Source of the DNA: Bacillota bacterium
Lineage (GTDB): Bacteria; Bacillota; Sulfobacillia; JAJZYS01; JAJYTV01
Direction of reading: 5' to 3'
DNA length: 17,216 bases
NCBI GenBank assembly: GCA_021810725.1
Contig: JAJZIE010000019.1
Span: 1 to 17,216 of the forward strand
In this document: in pieces, positions 1-6,504 of the stretch
How the letters are laid out: the number at the start of each line of letters is the position of its first letter
Numbering within the stretch: the stretch's first letter is position 1
Notes under the pieces: model-generated
What the model was told of the DNA's origin: nothing
Databases searched by the model: none
What the model saw: the letters and a program-made list of their open reading frames with translations, nothing else
Translations under genes and position numbers: made by a program

Positions 1-339
1 GAGGGCCAGGTGCTGGCGGCCGAGGTGGATGTCGTCTCGCGCCTAATGTACATGCAGGTGACACACAAGACGTACGCCGGCACCTCCACCGCCTGCACCG
101 GTGTCGCGGCGCATGTTCCGGGCACCGTGGTGCATGAGGTCTTGCGGCCCGAGGCGCGAGGCGCGGTCGCGCTGCGCATCGGCCATCCGGCTGGCGTGAT
201 CGAGACGGAGTCCCAGGTAGAGTTTGGGCCGGAGGGGCCTAAGGTGCTGCGAGCGACGCTCGGCCGGACGGCGAGGCGCCTGATGGAGGGGTACGCCTTC
301 GTGCCGGCCCGAGTGTGCGCTGAGGCGCCGCATGCGTAG
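1..339 (+). CDS. PrpF-family isomerase, C-terminal fragment (5' end outside window)
   Basis: Open from the first base in frame 1 to TAG at 337-339, giving about 112 residues of a C-terminus. The pattern is that of the PrpF/DUF453 family: a stretch around MYMQVTHKTYAGTSTACTG followed by a VPGTVV segment, then a GHPAGVIETE segment, and the family-typical ending GRTARRLMEGYAFVP. Known members move a double bond in unsaturated di- or tricarboxylates: PrpF isomerises 2-methylaconitate and Eubacterium barkeri Mii isomerises methylitaconate. The catalytic cysteine and lysine lie in the missing N-terminal part, so activity cannot be judged. The stop overlaps the start of the next gene by 8 bases, which suggests translational coupling. 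In this cluster an isomerase of an unsaturated dicarboxylate fits the hydro-lyase and lyase genes downstream. The family is confident; the substrate is unknown. Confidence 0.85.
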   Translation, partial: EGQVLAAEVDVVSRLMYMQVTHKTYAGTSTACTGVAAHVPGTVVHEVLRPEARGAVALRIGHPAGVIETESQVEFGPEGPKVLRATLGRTARRLMEGYAFVPARVCAEAPHA

Positions 340-2368
340 CGCCGCGCCGCAGACGTCAGGGGGCGGGACGCTCAGGCTTACGCAGCCGGGCACGATCGGG
401 CGGATGCCGATGCGCAACCGTATCGTCCTGGCGCCCATGGGTACGAACTACGGCACGTCGGACGGTCTGGCCTCGGTCCGCGACCAGCTCTACTACGCCG
501 AGCGGGCCAGAGGCGGCGCGGCGATGATCATCACCGAGGCCATGTCGATTTCGGCACGAGCCCGCAACCATACGCGCTCGCTCGGGGTCTTCCACGACCG
601 CTTCATACCTGGCCTGAGAGAGATCGTCGAAGCGGTCCACGCGGAGGGAGCGGTGGCGGTCGGCCAACTGAACCATCGTGGGGGCCTGCTGCGCCGGTCG
701 GTGCTGAACATGGAGCCGGTCGGCCCTTCGCCTTGGGTGAACCCGAATACCGGCGATGCGGTGCGGCCACTCGCCGTCGAGGAGATCGAGGCAATCCAAA
801 GGGACTTCGTCGACGCGAGCCGACGGCTCTGGCGCGCCGGTTACGACGGGGTCGAGATCCATGCCGCAAACGGCTACCTCTTTCAGCAGTTCTTCTCCCG
901 CCGCATCAACCACCGCGTCGACCAGTACGGCGGCAGCTTCGACAACCGCAGCCGCTTCCTGCGCGAGACGATCCGGCGCATCCGGGACGCTCTGCCCGAC
1001 CTGACCGTCATGGTGCGCATCTCCGTGGTGGAGCACGCCCCTGACGGCTACACGGCCGAGGAGGCGGCGGAACTGGCCCGGGCTCTCCAGGCGGAGGGCG
1101 TGGCGGCGCTGGACCTCTCGAGCGGCACGAACGAGCATCCCGATCTTTCGCGTTTCTGCATCCAGCCGCCGTCCGTACCGCGGGGGTACCTGGCGCGCCA
1201 TGCGGGTCCCGTCAAAGCGGCGGTGGATATTCCGGTGATCCTGGCCGGCCGCATCATCGAACCCGGGGATGTCGAGACGCTGCTCGCCGCGGGGGCGTGC
1301 GACTACGTGGCCCTCGGTCGCGCATTGCTTGCGGATGCCTACTGGGTGCGCAAGGCCACGGGCGAATTCTCTACGCCCATCAGGCCGTGCATCTCGTGCA
1401 ATGTCTGCTTCGAGCGGCTGACAACGGAGCAGGACGTCGCCTGCCTGCAGAACCCGCTGGCGGGCAGCCGCTTCGAGGCGATCGAAAGCGCCGAGCCTCA
1501 GGTGGCGAAAGAGGCACTGCCGCACCAGCCCAGACGCGTCCTAGTGATCGGCGCCGGCGTCGCCGGCGTCGAGGCGGCGCGTCATCTCGCGGCCCAGGGA
1601 CACAGCGTCGAGGTTTGGGAACGACGGCAGCAGCCCGGCGGCCAACTCGTCCTGGCCCTTGTGCCTCCACACAAGGAAGAAGTCCGCGGTGTCTGGAGCT
1701 ATCGCTGGCAGCAGCTGCAGAACCTTGGGGTGCCGGTTCGGTTGGGCGTCAGTCCGACCCCACAGGCCTTGCGGGAATTCGCCCCGGACCACGTGATCGT
1801 GGCCACAGGTGCGACGCCTGTCAGGCCTGCGCTGTTCGAGCAGACGGAAGTGCCCTGCCTTACTGCCTGGGAGGTGCTTGCAGAGCAGGGTCGCATCCCG
1901 CCTGGCGCGCGCGTGACCATCGTCGGCGGGGGGCTCGTGGGCGTGGAGACAGCCGAAGTCCTCGCGGGAAGGGGCTGCCACGTGACCGTCCTCGAGATGT
2001 TGCCGAAGATCGCGGCGAGCATGCCCCGTAACAACCGAGCCGACCTCCTGCTGCGGCTACGGGCGCAGGGGGTCGCGATGATTACGGACGCCAGGGTGGA
2101 CAGGGTCGAGGGCAGCAGCCTGCAACTGACCGTCGAGGGGGAGCGGCGAACGCTCGACGGCGGCGACTTCCTCGTGCTGGCGATGGGGGTGCGGCCGGAA
2201 CGCTCCGTCGTGCCTGTGCTCGAGGATCTCGGGATGTCCTATGTACTCGTCGGTGACTGCAACCAGCCGGGAGATTTTCTTACGGCGATCCGTGACGCCT
2301 GGCTGACAGCCATCGCGCTGCCGGCCCAAGGGGAGGAGGGCCCGGCGAGAGAGTCCAGGCGGCACTGA
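332..2368 (+). CDS. Old-yellow-enzyme/2,4-dienoyl-CoA reductase-like Fe-S flavoprotein (enoate reductase type)
   Basis: 678 residues, about the size of FadH (2,4-dienoyl-CoA reductase) and trimethylamine dehydrogenase. The N-terminal FMN-binding TIM barrel (about 20-345) opens with GRMPMRNRIVLAPM and carries the IHAANGYLFQQFFS and DQYGGSFDNRSRF segments typical of the OYE family. A 4Fe-4S site follows: C353, C356, C359 and C371. Its C-x2-C-x2-C spacing resembles trimethylamine dehydrogenase more than FadH (C-x2-C-x3-C). The C-terminal part has two Rossmann motifs, GAGVAG at 407-412 (FAD) and GGGLVG at 532-537 (NAD(P)H). Such enzymes reduce activated C=C bonds of enoates or dienoyl-CoAs, and some oxidise amines. 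The ATG at 332 overlaps the upstream stop and has a weak ribosome site; an ATG at 404 would trim the protein to just before the barrel. Reduction of an unsaturated acid would fit the cluster, but the substrate is inferred only. Confidence 0.88.
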   Translation: MRSAAPQTSGGGTLRLTQPGTIGRMPMRNRIVLAPMGTNYGTSDGLASVRDQLYYAERARGGAAMIITEAMSISARARNHTRSLGVFHDRFIPGLREIVEAVHAEGAVAVGQLNHRGGLLRRSVLNMEPVGPSPWVNPNTGDAVRPLAVEEIEAIQRDFVDASRRLWRAGYDGVEIHAANGYLFQQFFSRRINHRVDQYGGSFDNRSRFLRETIRRIRDALPDLTVMVRISVVEHAPDGYTAEEAAELARALQAEGVAALDLSSGTNEHPDLSRFCIQPPSVPRGYLARHAGPVKAAVDIPVILAGRIIEPGDVETLLAAGACDYVALGRALLADAYWVRKATGEFSTPIRPCISCNVCFERLTTEQDVACLQNPLAGSRFEAIESAEPQVAKEALPHQPRRVLVIGAGVAGVEAARHLAAQGHSVEVWERRQQPGGQLVLALVPPHKEEVRGVWSYRWQQLQNLGVPVRLGVSPTPQALREFAPDHVIVATGATPVRPALFEQTEVPCLTAWEVLAEQGRIPPGARVTIVGGGLVGVETAEVLAGRGCHVTVLEMLPKIAASMPRNNRADLLLRLRAQGVAMITDARVDRVEGSSLQLTVEGERRTLDGGDFLVLAMGVRPERSVVPVLEDLGMSYVLVGDCNQPGDFLTAIRDAWLTAIALPAQGEEGPARESRRH

Positions 2369-2402
2369 GTTCGAGCGCTCCGTCCATCGCCACTGTGTCA
2401 CA

Positions 2403-2410
2403 GAGGAGGG
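2403..2410 (+). promoter_or_regulatory. Ribosome binding site fixing a TTG start
   Basis: GAGGAGGG, 7 bases before TTG 2418. No ATG or GTG is better placed, so this site decides the start of the MmgE/PrpD-family gene. It touches the small palindrome CTGTGTCACAG (2393-2403). Confidence 0.75.
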
Positions 2411-2417
2411 AACCCGA

Positions 2418-3758
2418 TTGCACGAGACCCTGCAACTAGCGGACCATGTCGCGAGCCTCAGGTTCGAGGACGTTCCGACGCCGCTCATCGAGGAACTCAA
2501 GGTCCTCACCCTGGACTATCTCGGCGTGGCCCTGCGGGGCTCCTTGACCGATTCCGCGCGCATCGTGGCGGGATTCCAGACGGAGTATGGCGCGGCCCGA
2601 CCTGAAGCCACGATCATCGGCTCCGGCGCGCAGGTGAGCGCGCAGGCGGCGGCGTTCGCGAACGCGGTGGCAGCCCACAGCATCGAACTCGACGACGTCG
2701 ACGACCTCGCGCTGTTCCATTTCAGCCCACCGGTGCTGTCGGCCGCGCTCGCGGCGACAGAGGCGGCGGGGCTCGGCGGCAAGGGATACCTCCTGGCCGC
2801 CGCCGCCGGCAGCGAAGTCATGGCGCGCGTCTCGAACGCGGCCAACCCGGCGATGCGCGACCGTGGCTTCCACAGTACCGCCACCTGTGGCGTGTTTGGC
2901 GCCGCCGCGGCGGCGGCACGCGTCGAAGGGCTTTCGCCAGAGCAGGTGGCCAGCACCTTTGGCATCGCCGGAGCGCACGCCGCCGGACTCATGGAGATGT
3001 ACGGACCCTCGATGCAGAAGCGCATCAACCCCGGACCGGCGGCTCAGAACGGCGTCGTGGCGGCGCGCCTAGCGCGGCGCGGCTATACCGGTGCCGACAC
3101 CATCTTCGAAGGTGAGAGGGGCGTCCTCAAGGCTTTCACAGGTGGGGGCGATCCGCGAGCACTCGTCGACCGCCTCGGTACGGAGTACCCCGTGCGGATC
3201 GAGTACAAGGCCTATGCCTGCGCAAGGCCGATCCACAACGCGGTCGACTGCGCGCTTGAGCTGCGGCGGCAGGTCGCAGGGCGGCTTGCGGAGATCCGGG
3301 AGCTGACGATCTACCGCCATCCGGCCTGGGCCCACTACCACCAGATTCGCAGCCCGCGCAGCCATCACGAGGCGCAGGTCAGCCTGAACCACGCCGTGGC
3401 GGTGGCTCTAGTGGAGGGCGCCGCCTTCCTCGACCAGTTCCAGGAAGAGTTCATTGCGCTCCCCGAGGTACAGCGTCTGTCTCGCATGCTGCAGTTCGAG
3501 GCCGATCCCGGCCTGTCCCGCGGCGTCTCCTGTAACCTTCGCGTCAAGCTGGATTCCGGCGAGTCGTTTGAGGCACAGGTGGACTACCCGAAGGGCTCCT
3601 TGCAGAATCCGATGACGCCGGAAGACCACTGGCGCAAGTTCCTTAGTCTCGCCGGAACCAGGTTTCCGACGTCCCGTCTCGACGCGATCCGGGACGCCGT
3701 CGCACACCTCGAGGACGTGGCCGGTATTGGGGAACTGACCGCCCTACTGGCCGACTGA
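2418..3758 (+). CDS. MmgE/PrpD family protein (2-methylcitrate dehydratase/cis-aconitate decarboxylase fold)
   Basis: 446 residues, normal for the MmgE/PrpD superfamily, which includes 2-methylcitrate dehydratase PrpD, cis-aconitate decarboxylase and iminodisuccinate epimerase. Family landmarks appear in order: HSIELDD (Asp92/Asp93), FHFSPP (His101), GFHSTATCGVFGAAAAAAR (His152) and QKRINPGPAAQNG (Lys201). Asp93, His101, His152 and Lys201 fall close to the active-site Asp93, His103, His159 and Lys207 reported for mammalian cis-aconitate decarboxylase, so the site looks largely intact. One deviation is Asn204, where many members have His (KRLHxG). The TTG start is chosen because a strong ribosome site lies 7 bases upstream. 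The gene follows the Fe-S flavoprotein after 49 bases. A role in dehydrating or otherwise processing a tricarboxylate or hydroxy-dicarboxylate is plausible. The family is broad, so I do not call it PrpD. Confidence 0.88.
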   Translation: MHETLQLADHVASLRFEDVPTPLIEELKVLTLDYLGVALRGSLTDSARIVAGFQTEYGAARPEATIIGSGAQVSAQAAAFANAVAAHSIELDDVDDLALFHFSPPVLSAALAATEAAGLGGKGYLLAAAAGSEVMARVSNAANPAMRDRGFHSTATCGVFGAAAAAARVEGLSPEQVASTFGIAGAHAAGLMEMYGPSMQKRINPGPAAQNGVVAARLARRGYTGADTIFEGERGVLKAFTGGGDPRALVDRLGTEYPVRIEYKAYACARPIHNAVDCALELRRQVAGRLAEIRELTIYRHPAWAHYHQIRSPRSHHEAQVSLNHAVAVALVEGAAFLDQFQEEFIALPEVQRLSRMLQFEADPGLSRGVSCNLRVKLDSGESFEAQVDYPKGSLQNPMTPEDHWRKFLSLAGTRFPTSRLDAIRDAVAHLEDVAGIGELTALLAD

Positions 3759-3776
3759 TCTTGCGCCGAACCCTCG

Positions 3777-3783
3777 AAGGAGG
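3777..3783 (+). promoter_or_regulatory. Ribosome binding site fixing the start of the metallo-beta-lactamase gene
   Basis: AAGGAGG lies 7 bases before TTG 3791. An upstream in-frame TTG at 3761 would put this site inside the coding region, so TTG 3791 is preferred. Confidence 0.75.
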
Positions 3784-3790
3784 CGAGCAC

Positions 3791-4537
3791 TTGGACTGGA
3801 CGATCCGCCCGCTCTGGATTGGCACCTTGCACCGCAAGCGCTCGAGTTTCCTCTACGCCGGCGGGAGCTCGGACCCCCTCGATGTGCCGGTCACGGCGTT
3901 CCTGCTGGAGAAGGGCGACACGCGCGTCTTGGTGGACACGGGCTGTGACGACCCGCTCACAGCCTATGACGATCACCATCCGTTCGAGCGGCCGCCCGAG
4001 CAGCATCTCCTGGCCCGGCTCGACGCGCTCGGCGTCGACCCGAAGTCGATCGGTCTCGTGATCCTCAGTCACCTGCACTGGGACCACTCCTACGGCCTTG
4101 ATCTTCTGCCCGAGGCGCGCTTCGTTGTGCAAGGGAGCGAACTTCGCTATGCTTCGGCACCGCTGCCCTGGCACGCCAGGAGCTACGACTCCTTCGTCGT
4201 GGGACGCACGCCGCCTTGGGCCAGGACGCCATGGGACGTGATCGACGGCGACCGCGAGCTGATGCCGGGTCTCGGTGTGCTTCTCTCGCCCGGTCATACG
4301 CCAGGCATGCAGACCGTGACAGTCCAGGCGGCCACGGGACTCTACGTCCTGCCAAGCGACAACGTCCCGCTCTATGAGAACTGGGAGGGCAGGCCGCCGA
4401 CATGGCCGCACATTCCTGACACCCACCACTACAGCCTTGCCGACTATTATGAGACCTTCCTTCAACTGGAGCGTCTTGGTGGCCGGCTGCTACCGCCCCA
4501 TGACTTCCGCATCTTTGACCGCGAGGTCTATCGTTAG
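3791..4537 (+). CDS. Metallo-beta-lactamase-fold hydrolase, N-acyl-homoserine-lactonase-like
   Basis: 248 residues from TTG 3791, the usual size of AiiA-type lactonases (about 250). The di-zinc ligand set is complete: His94, His96, Asp98 and His99 in SHLHWDHSYG; His169 in SPGHTPGM; Asp190 in LPSDN; and His237 in LPPHDFRIFD. Number and spacing match the AHL-lactonase branch of the metallo-beta-lactamase superfamily. That branch opens lactones or other esters; the AiiA tyrosine three residues after the metal Asp is not at that position here. No signal peptide is visible, so the enzyme is probably cytoplasmic. It lies 32 bases after the MmgE/PrpD-family gene. In this setting it more likely opens a lactone or ester intermediate of the pathway than quenches quorum signals; that is inference from context. 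Confidence 0.85.
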   Translation: MDWTIRPLWIGTLHRKRSSFLYAGGSSDPLDVPVTAFLLEKGDTRVLVDTGCDDPLTAYDDHHPFERPPEQHLLARLDALGVDPKSIGLVILSHLHWDHSYGLDLLPEARFVVQGSELRYASAPLPWHARSYDSFVVGRTPPWARTPWDVIDGDRELMPGLGVLLSPGHTPGMQTVTVQAATGLYVLPSDNVPLYENWEGRPPTWPHIPDTHHYSLADYYETFLQLERLGGRLLPPHDFRIFDREVYR

Positions 4538-4568
4538 CCGTTTGTCAAGGATCGGGGCCATGCGGCCC

Positions 4569-4595
4569 GGGCCTCAGCCGAACAGCTGAGAGGCC
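4569..4595 (+). other. Imperfect stem-loop after the lactonase-like gene
   Basis: GGCCTCAGC (4570-4578, with one more G before it) pairs with GCTGA and GGCC (4585-4595) around the loop CGAACA; two bases (GA) bulge out of the 3' arm. It begins about 32 bases after the stop codon and no T-run follows. It could be a weak terminator, a processing site or chance in GC-rich DNA. Confidence 0.3.
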
Positions 4596-4824
4596 AGTGA
4601 CCGAACGGCAAACGATCTCCGGCCGCCCGGATGCGGTGGCCGGTGCTCAAGGCCGCTAGCGGGCGGTGGAGCATATCGGCGCTGGGTGGTAAAAAGAAAT
4701 TCGCAAACAGAAGGAGATGTATACAAGAATGCAGAAGTAGCCGGCAGAGGTGGAAGGCGGCAGGCCTGCCATGGCAGAGGGTGCCAGCGGAGCGCGGCTT
4801 CTTGGATGCGACGATGTGGCACCT

Positions 4825-4830
4825 GGAGGT
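4825..4830 (+). promoter_or_regulatory. Ribosome binding site fixing the dehydrogenase start
   Basis: GGAGGT lies 8 bases before ATG 4839. It supports this start over in-frame upstream codons from 4686 on, and the Rossmann motif begins only a few residues later. Confidence 0.75.
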
Positions 4831-4838
4831 GCACCGGG

Positions 4839-5534
4839 ATGAACGCGTTGGTTGTGGCCGGCGGGGCAGGGGATATCGGCAAGGCGATCGCGCGGCGCTT
4901 TGCCCGTGAGGGGTGGCCGGTCAGCGTTTGGGATGTGAAGACCCCGACAGGGGCGGAGCCTGCGGTGCTGAGCCTCCTATGCGACATCACCGTCGAGGGG
5001 GACGTCGCGGCGGCACTCGCCGCAACGGAGGCGGAGCTCGGCCAGGTCGGCTGCCTAGTCAACGCGGCGGGGCTTGCGCAGTATGACGATTTTCTCGAGC
5101 TCCCGATCGACCGCTGGAATCGCATCATCGATGTCAACCTGGTCGGCGCCGCCACGACGACGCGGGCGGTGCTGCCAGGTATGCTCAGGCGCGGCGGCGG
5201 AACGGTGATCAACATTTGCTCCATCTGGTCCCGAACGGCGGGCGTGAAACGCAGTGCCTACATCGCTTCGAAGTGGGGGCTGCTAGGTCTGACGAAATCG
5301 CTGTCGGAGGAATTCCGCGGCGAGGGGATACAGTTCGCGGCGATCAGTCCTGGGCCTGTGTTGACGGAGATGACCAAGCCCTTCGTCAAGCCGGAGGAGG
5401 CGGCGACCTGGATGGAGCCGGAGACCGTGGCCGAGGCGGTCTGGTTCGCGGCATCACCGGCCGGCAGGGCCGCGGTGGTGGGCAGTGAGATCGAGCTGCT
5501 GGGCTGGGGTCGGCCGGCGGGGCTCAAAGGCTGA
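4839..5534 (+). CDS. Short-chain dehydrogenase/reductase (SDR)
   Basis: 231 residues, slightly short for a classical SDR (about 250). The nucleotide motif GGAGDIG is at residues 8-14, a variant of TGxxxGIG. An NAAG motif follows mid-protein. The catalytic triad is Ser128 (ICS), Tyr141 and Lys145 (YIASK), with the usual 13-residue gap from Ser to Tyr. An ISPGPVLTEM segment follows, as in the family. The beta2 region reads VWDVKTP; the Asp there suggests a preference for NAD(H) over NADP(H). The C-terminus has the shortened GSEIELLGWGRP form of the usual ending. It would oxidise a hydroxyl group or reduce a ketone on a pathway intermediate; the substrate cannot be told. It sits after the long gap and 39 bases before the lyase gene. 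Confidence 0.9.
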   Translation: MNALVVAGGAGDIGKAIARRFAREGWPVSVWDVKTPTGAEPAVLSLLCDITVEGDVAAALAATEAELGQVGCLVNAAGLAQYDDFLELPIDRWNRIIDVNLVGAATTTRAVLPGMLRRGGGTVINICSIWSRTAGVKRSAYIASKWGLLGLTKSLSEEFRGEGIQFAAISPGPVLTEMTKPFVKPEEAATWMEPETVAEAVWFAASPAGRAAVVGSEIELLGWGRPAGLKG

Positions 5535-5573
5535 ACCCCCCGGGCGGAGGCAGAAACGAGGAGGCTCATCGAT

Positions 5574-6467
5574 GTGAGTGAGCGTTCAAGACGACTGAGG
5601 AGCCTGATCGAGGCACCGGAGATCCTCATCGCGCCGGGCGTGTTCGACGCCTTCAGCGCCCTGGTCTCCCAGCGTCGAGGCTACAAGGCGGCTCTCATCA
5701 CCGGCGCTGGGGTGTCGGAAAGCCGCTACGGGTTCCCGGATGTCGGACTCATGGGTTTGCAGCAGAACCTTGACGCGGTCCGCATGTTGGCCCGCATCAC
5801 CGACATGCCGCTGATCGCGGACGGAGACACGGGCTATGGCAACGCGGTCAACGTGTACCACGCCGTGCGGGACTTCGAGGAGGCCGGCGCGGCCGGCCTG
5901 ATGCTCGAGGACCAGACCTGGCCCAAACGCTGCGGGCACATGGCCGGCAAGGAGGTCATTCCGGCCGAGGAGATGGTGGAGAAGATCCACGCCGCGGTCG
6001 AGGCGCGGCGCGACCCAGAGTTCGTGATCAAGGCCAGGACGGACGCCGCGGCCCCGCTCGGCATCGCCGAGGCGATCCGCCGCGCAAACCTTTACGGCGA
6101 AGCGGGAGCGAGTCTGCTCTTCGCCGACGCCCTGCTGTCGGAGGAGGACATCGCCACCTTCTGCCGCAACGTCGAGAAGCCGGTCGCGATCAACATGGGG
6201 TTCGGCATCCGATCCCGGAGAACCACGCCACTCGTGTCGCCCAAGCGCCTTCAGGAACTCGGCGCCGCCGTGGTGGAGTATCCTCGCATGCTGACGGCGG
6301 CCTCCATCCAAGGCATGATCAACGCCTTCCAGGCCTTCGAGACAACCGTCCAGGCCGACGCCGTGCCGGACCGCGGGGATCTCGCGGTCTCGTTCGAGGA
6401 GATCAACGACCTTCTCGGCCTGCCAGGCATCTTCGACCTCGAACGGCGGTTCGTCGTCAAGGTCTGA
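5574..6467 (+). CDS. Isocitrate lyase/PEP mutase family protein (methylisocitrate lyase or 2,3-dimethylmalate lyase-like)
   Basis: 297 residues, matching PrpB (about 296). GTG 5574 is chosen because GAGGAGG (5558-5564) lies 9 bases upstream and the overlapping ATG at 5572 runs straight into TGA. The lyase signature KRCGH is at 118-122 with catalytic Cys120, which separates C-C lyases from PEP mutases proper. Metal-site residues appear as Asp83 and Asp85 in DGDTGYGN, and ARTDA is conserved. Asp185 (LFADAL) stands where PrpB and related lyases have Glu (LFPEA/VFVEA). Known relatives split methylisocitrate into pyruvate and succinate, or dimethylmalate into pyruvate and propionate. With PrpF- and LeuCD-type genes nearby, cleavage of a 2-hydroxy-dicarboxylate is the likely job; the exact substrate is open. 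Confidence 0.9.
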   Translation: MSERSRRLRSLIEAPEILIAPGVFDAFSALVSQRRGYKAALITGAGVSESRYGFPDVGLMGLQQNLDAVRMLARITDMPLIADGDTGYGNAVNVYHAVRDFEEAGAAGLMLEDQTWPKRCGHMAGKEVIPAEEMVEKIHAAVEARRDPEFVIKARTDAAAPLGIAEAIRRANLYGEAGASLLFADALLSEEDIATFCRNVEKPVAINMGFGIRSRRTTPLVSPKRLQELGAAVVEYPRMLTAASIQGMINAFQAFETTVQADAVPDRGDLAVSFEEINDLLGLPGIFDLERRFVVKV

Positions 6468-6504
6468 CCTGCTAGGCGAACGGGCGCAAGGGGGAGACGC
6501 GCAC

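Larger units (their letters stand above)
4538..4838 (+). other. 301-base non-coding gap with an A-rich island
   Basis: This is the longest gene-free stretch in the window. It holds the stem-loop at 4569-4595 and an A-rich island at about 4690-4740 that contrasts with the GC-rich surroundings. The island contains AAGGAG (4711-4716), TATACA (4720-4725) and a possible 7-residue reading frame at 4717-4740 (MYTRMQK). Reading frames that extend the downstream dehydrogenase gene back into the gap encode Arg/Trp/Cys-rich sequence with no family character, so I treat the gap as non-coding. A second promoter for the downstream genes could sit here, but I see no convincing -35/-10 pair. Confidence 0.5.

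Noticed and set aside
1297..2031. A 244-codon + strand frame inside the Fe-S flavoprotein gene
   Set aside because: Low-complexity Arg/Gly/Ala sequence out of frame with a gene whose Fe-S and Rossmann motifs are clear.
4711..4725. Likeness of AAGGAGATGTATACA to the phage T7 gene 10 ribosome site used in expression vectors
   Set aside because: The sequence differs (GATGTATAC rather than GATATAC) and the surroundings are natural; a chance match to a strong Shine-Dalgarno site.
4631..4909. A possible 92-residue gene in the gap before the SDR
   Set aside because: No ribosome site, odd Arg/Trp composition, no motif, and it runs into the SDR in another frame.
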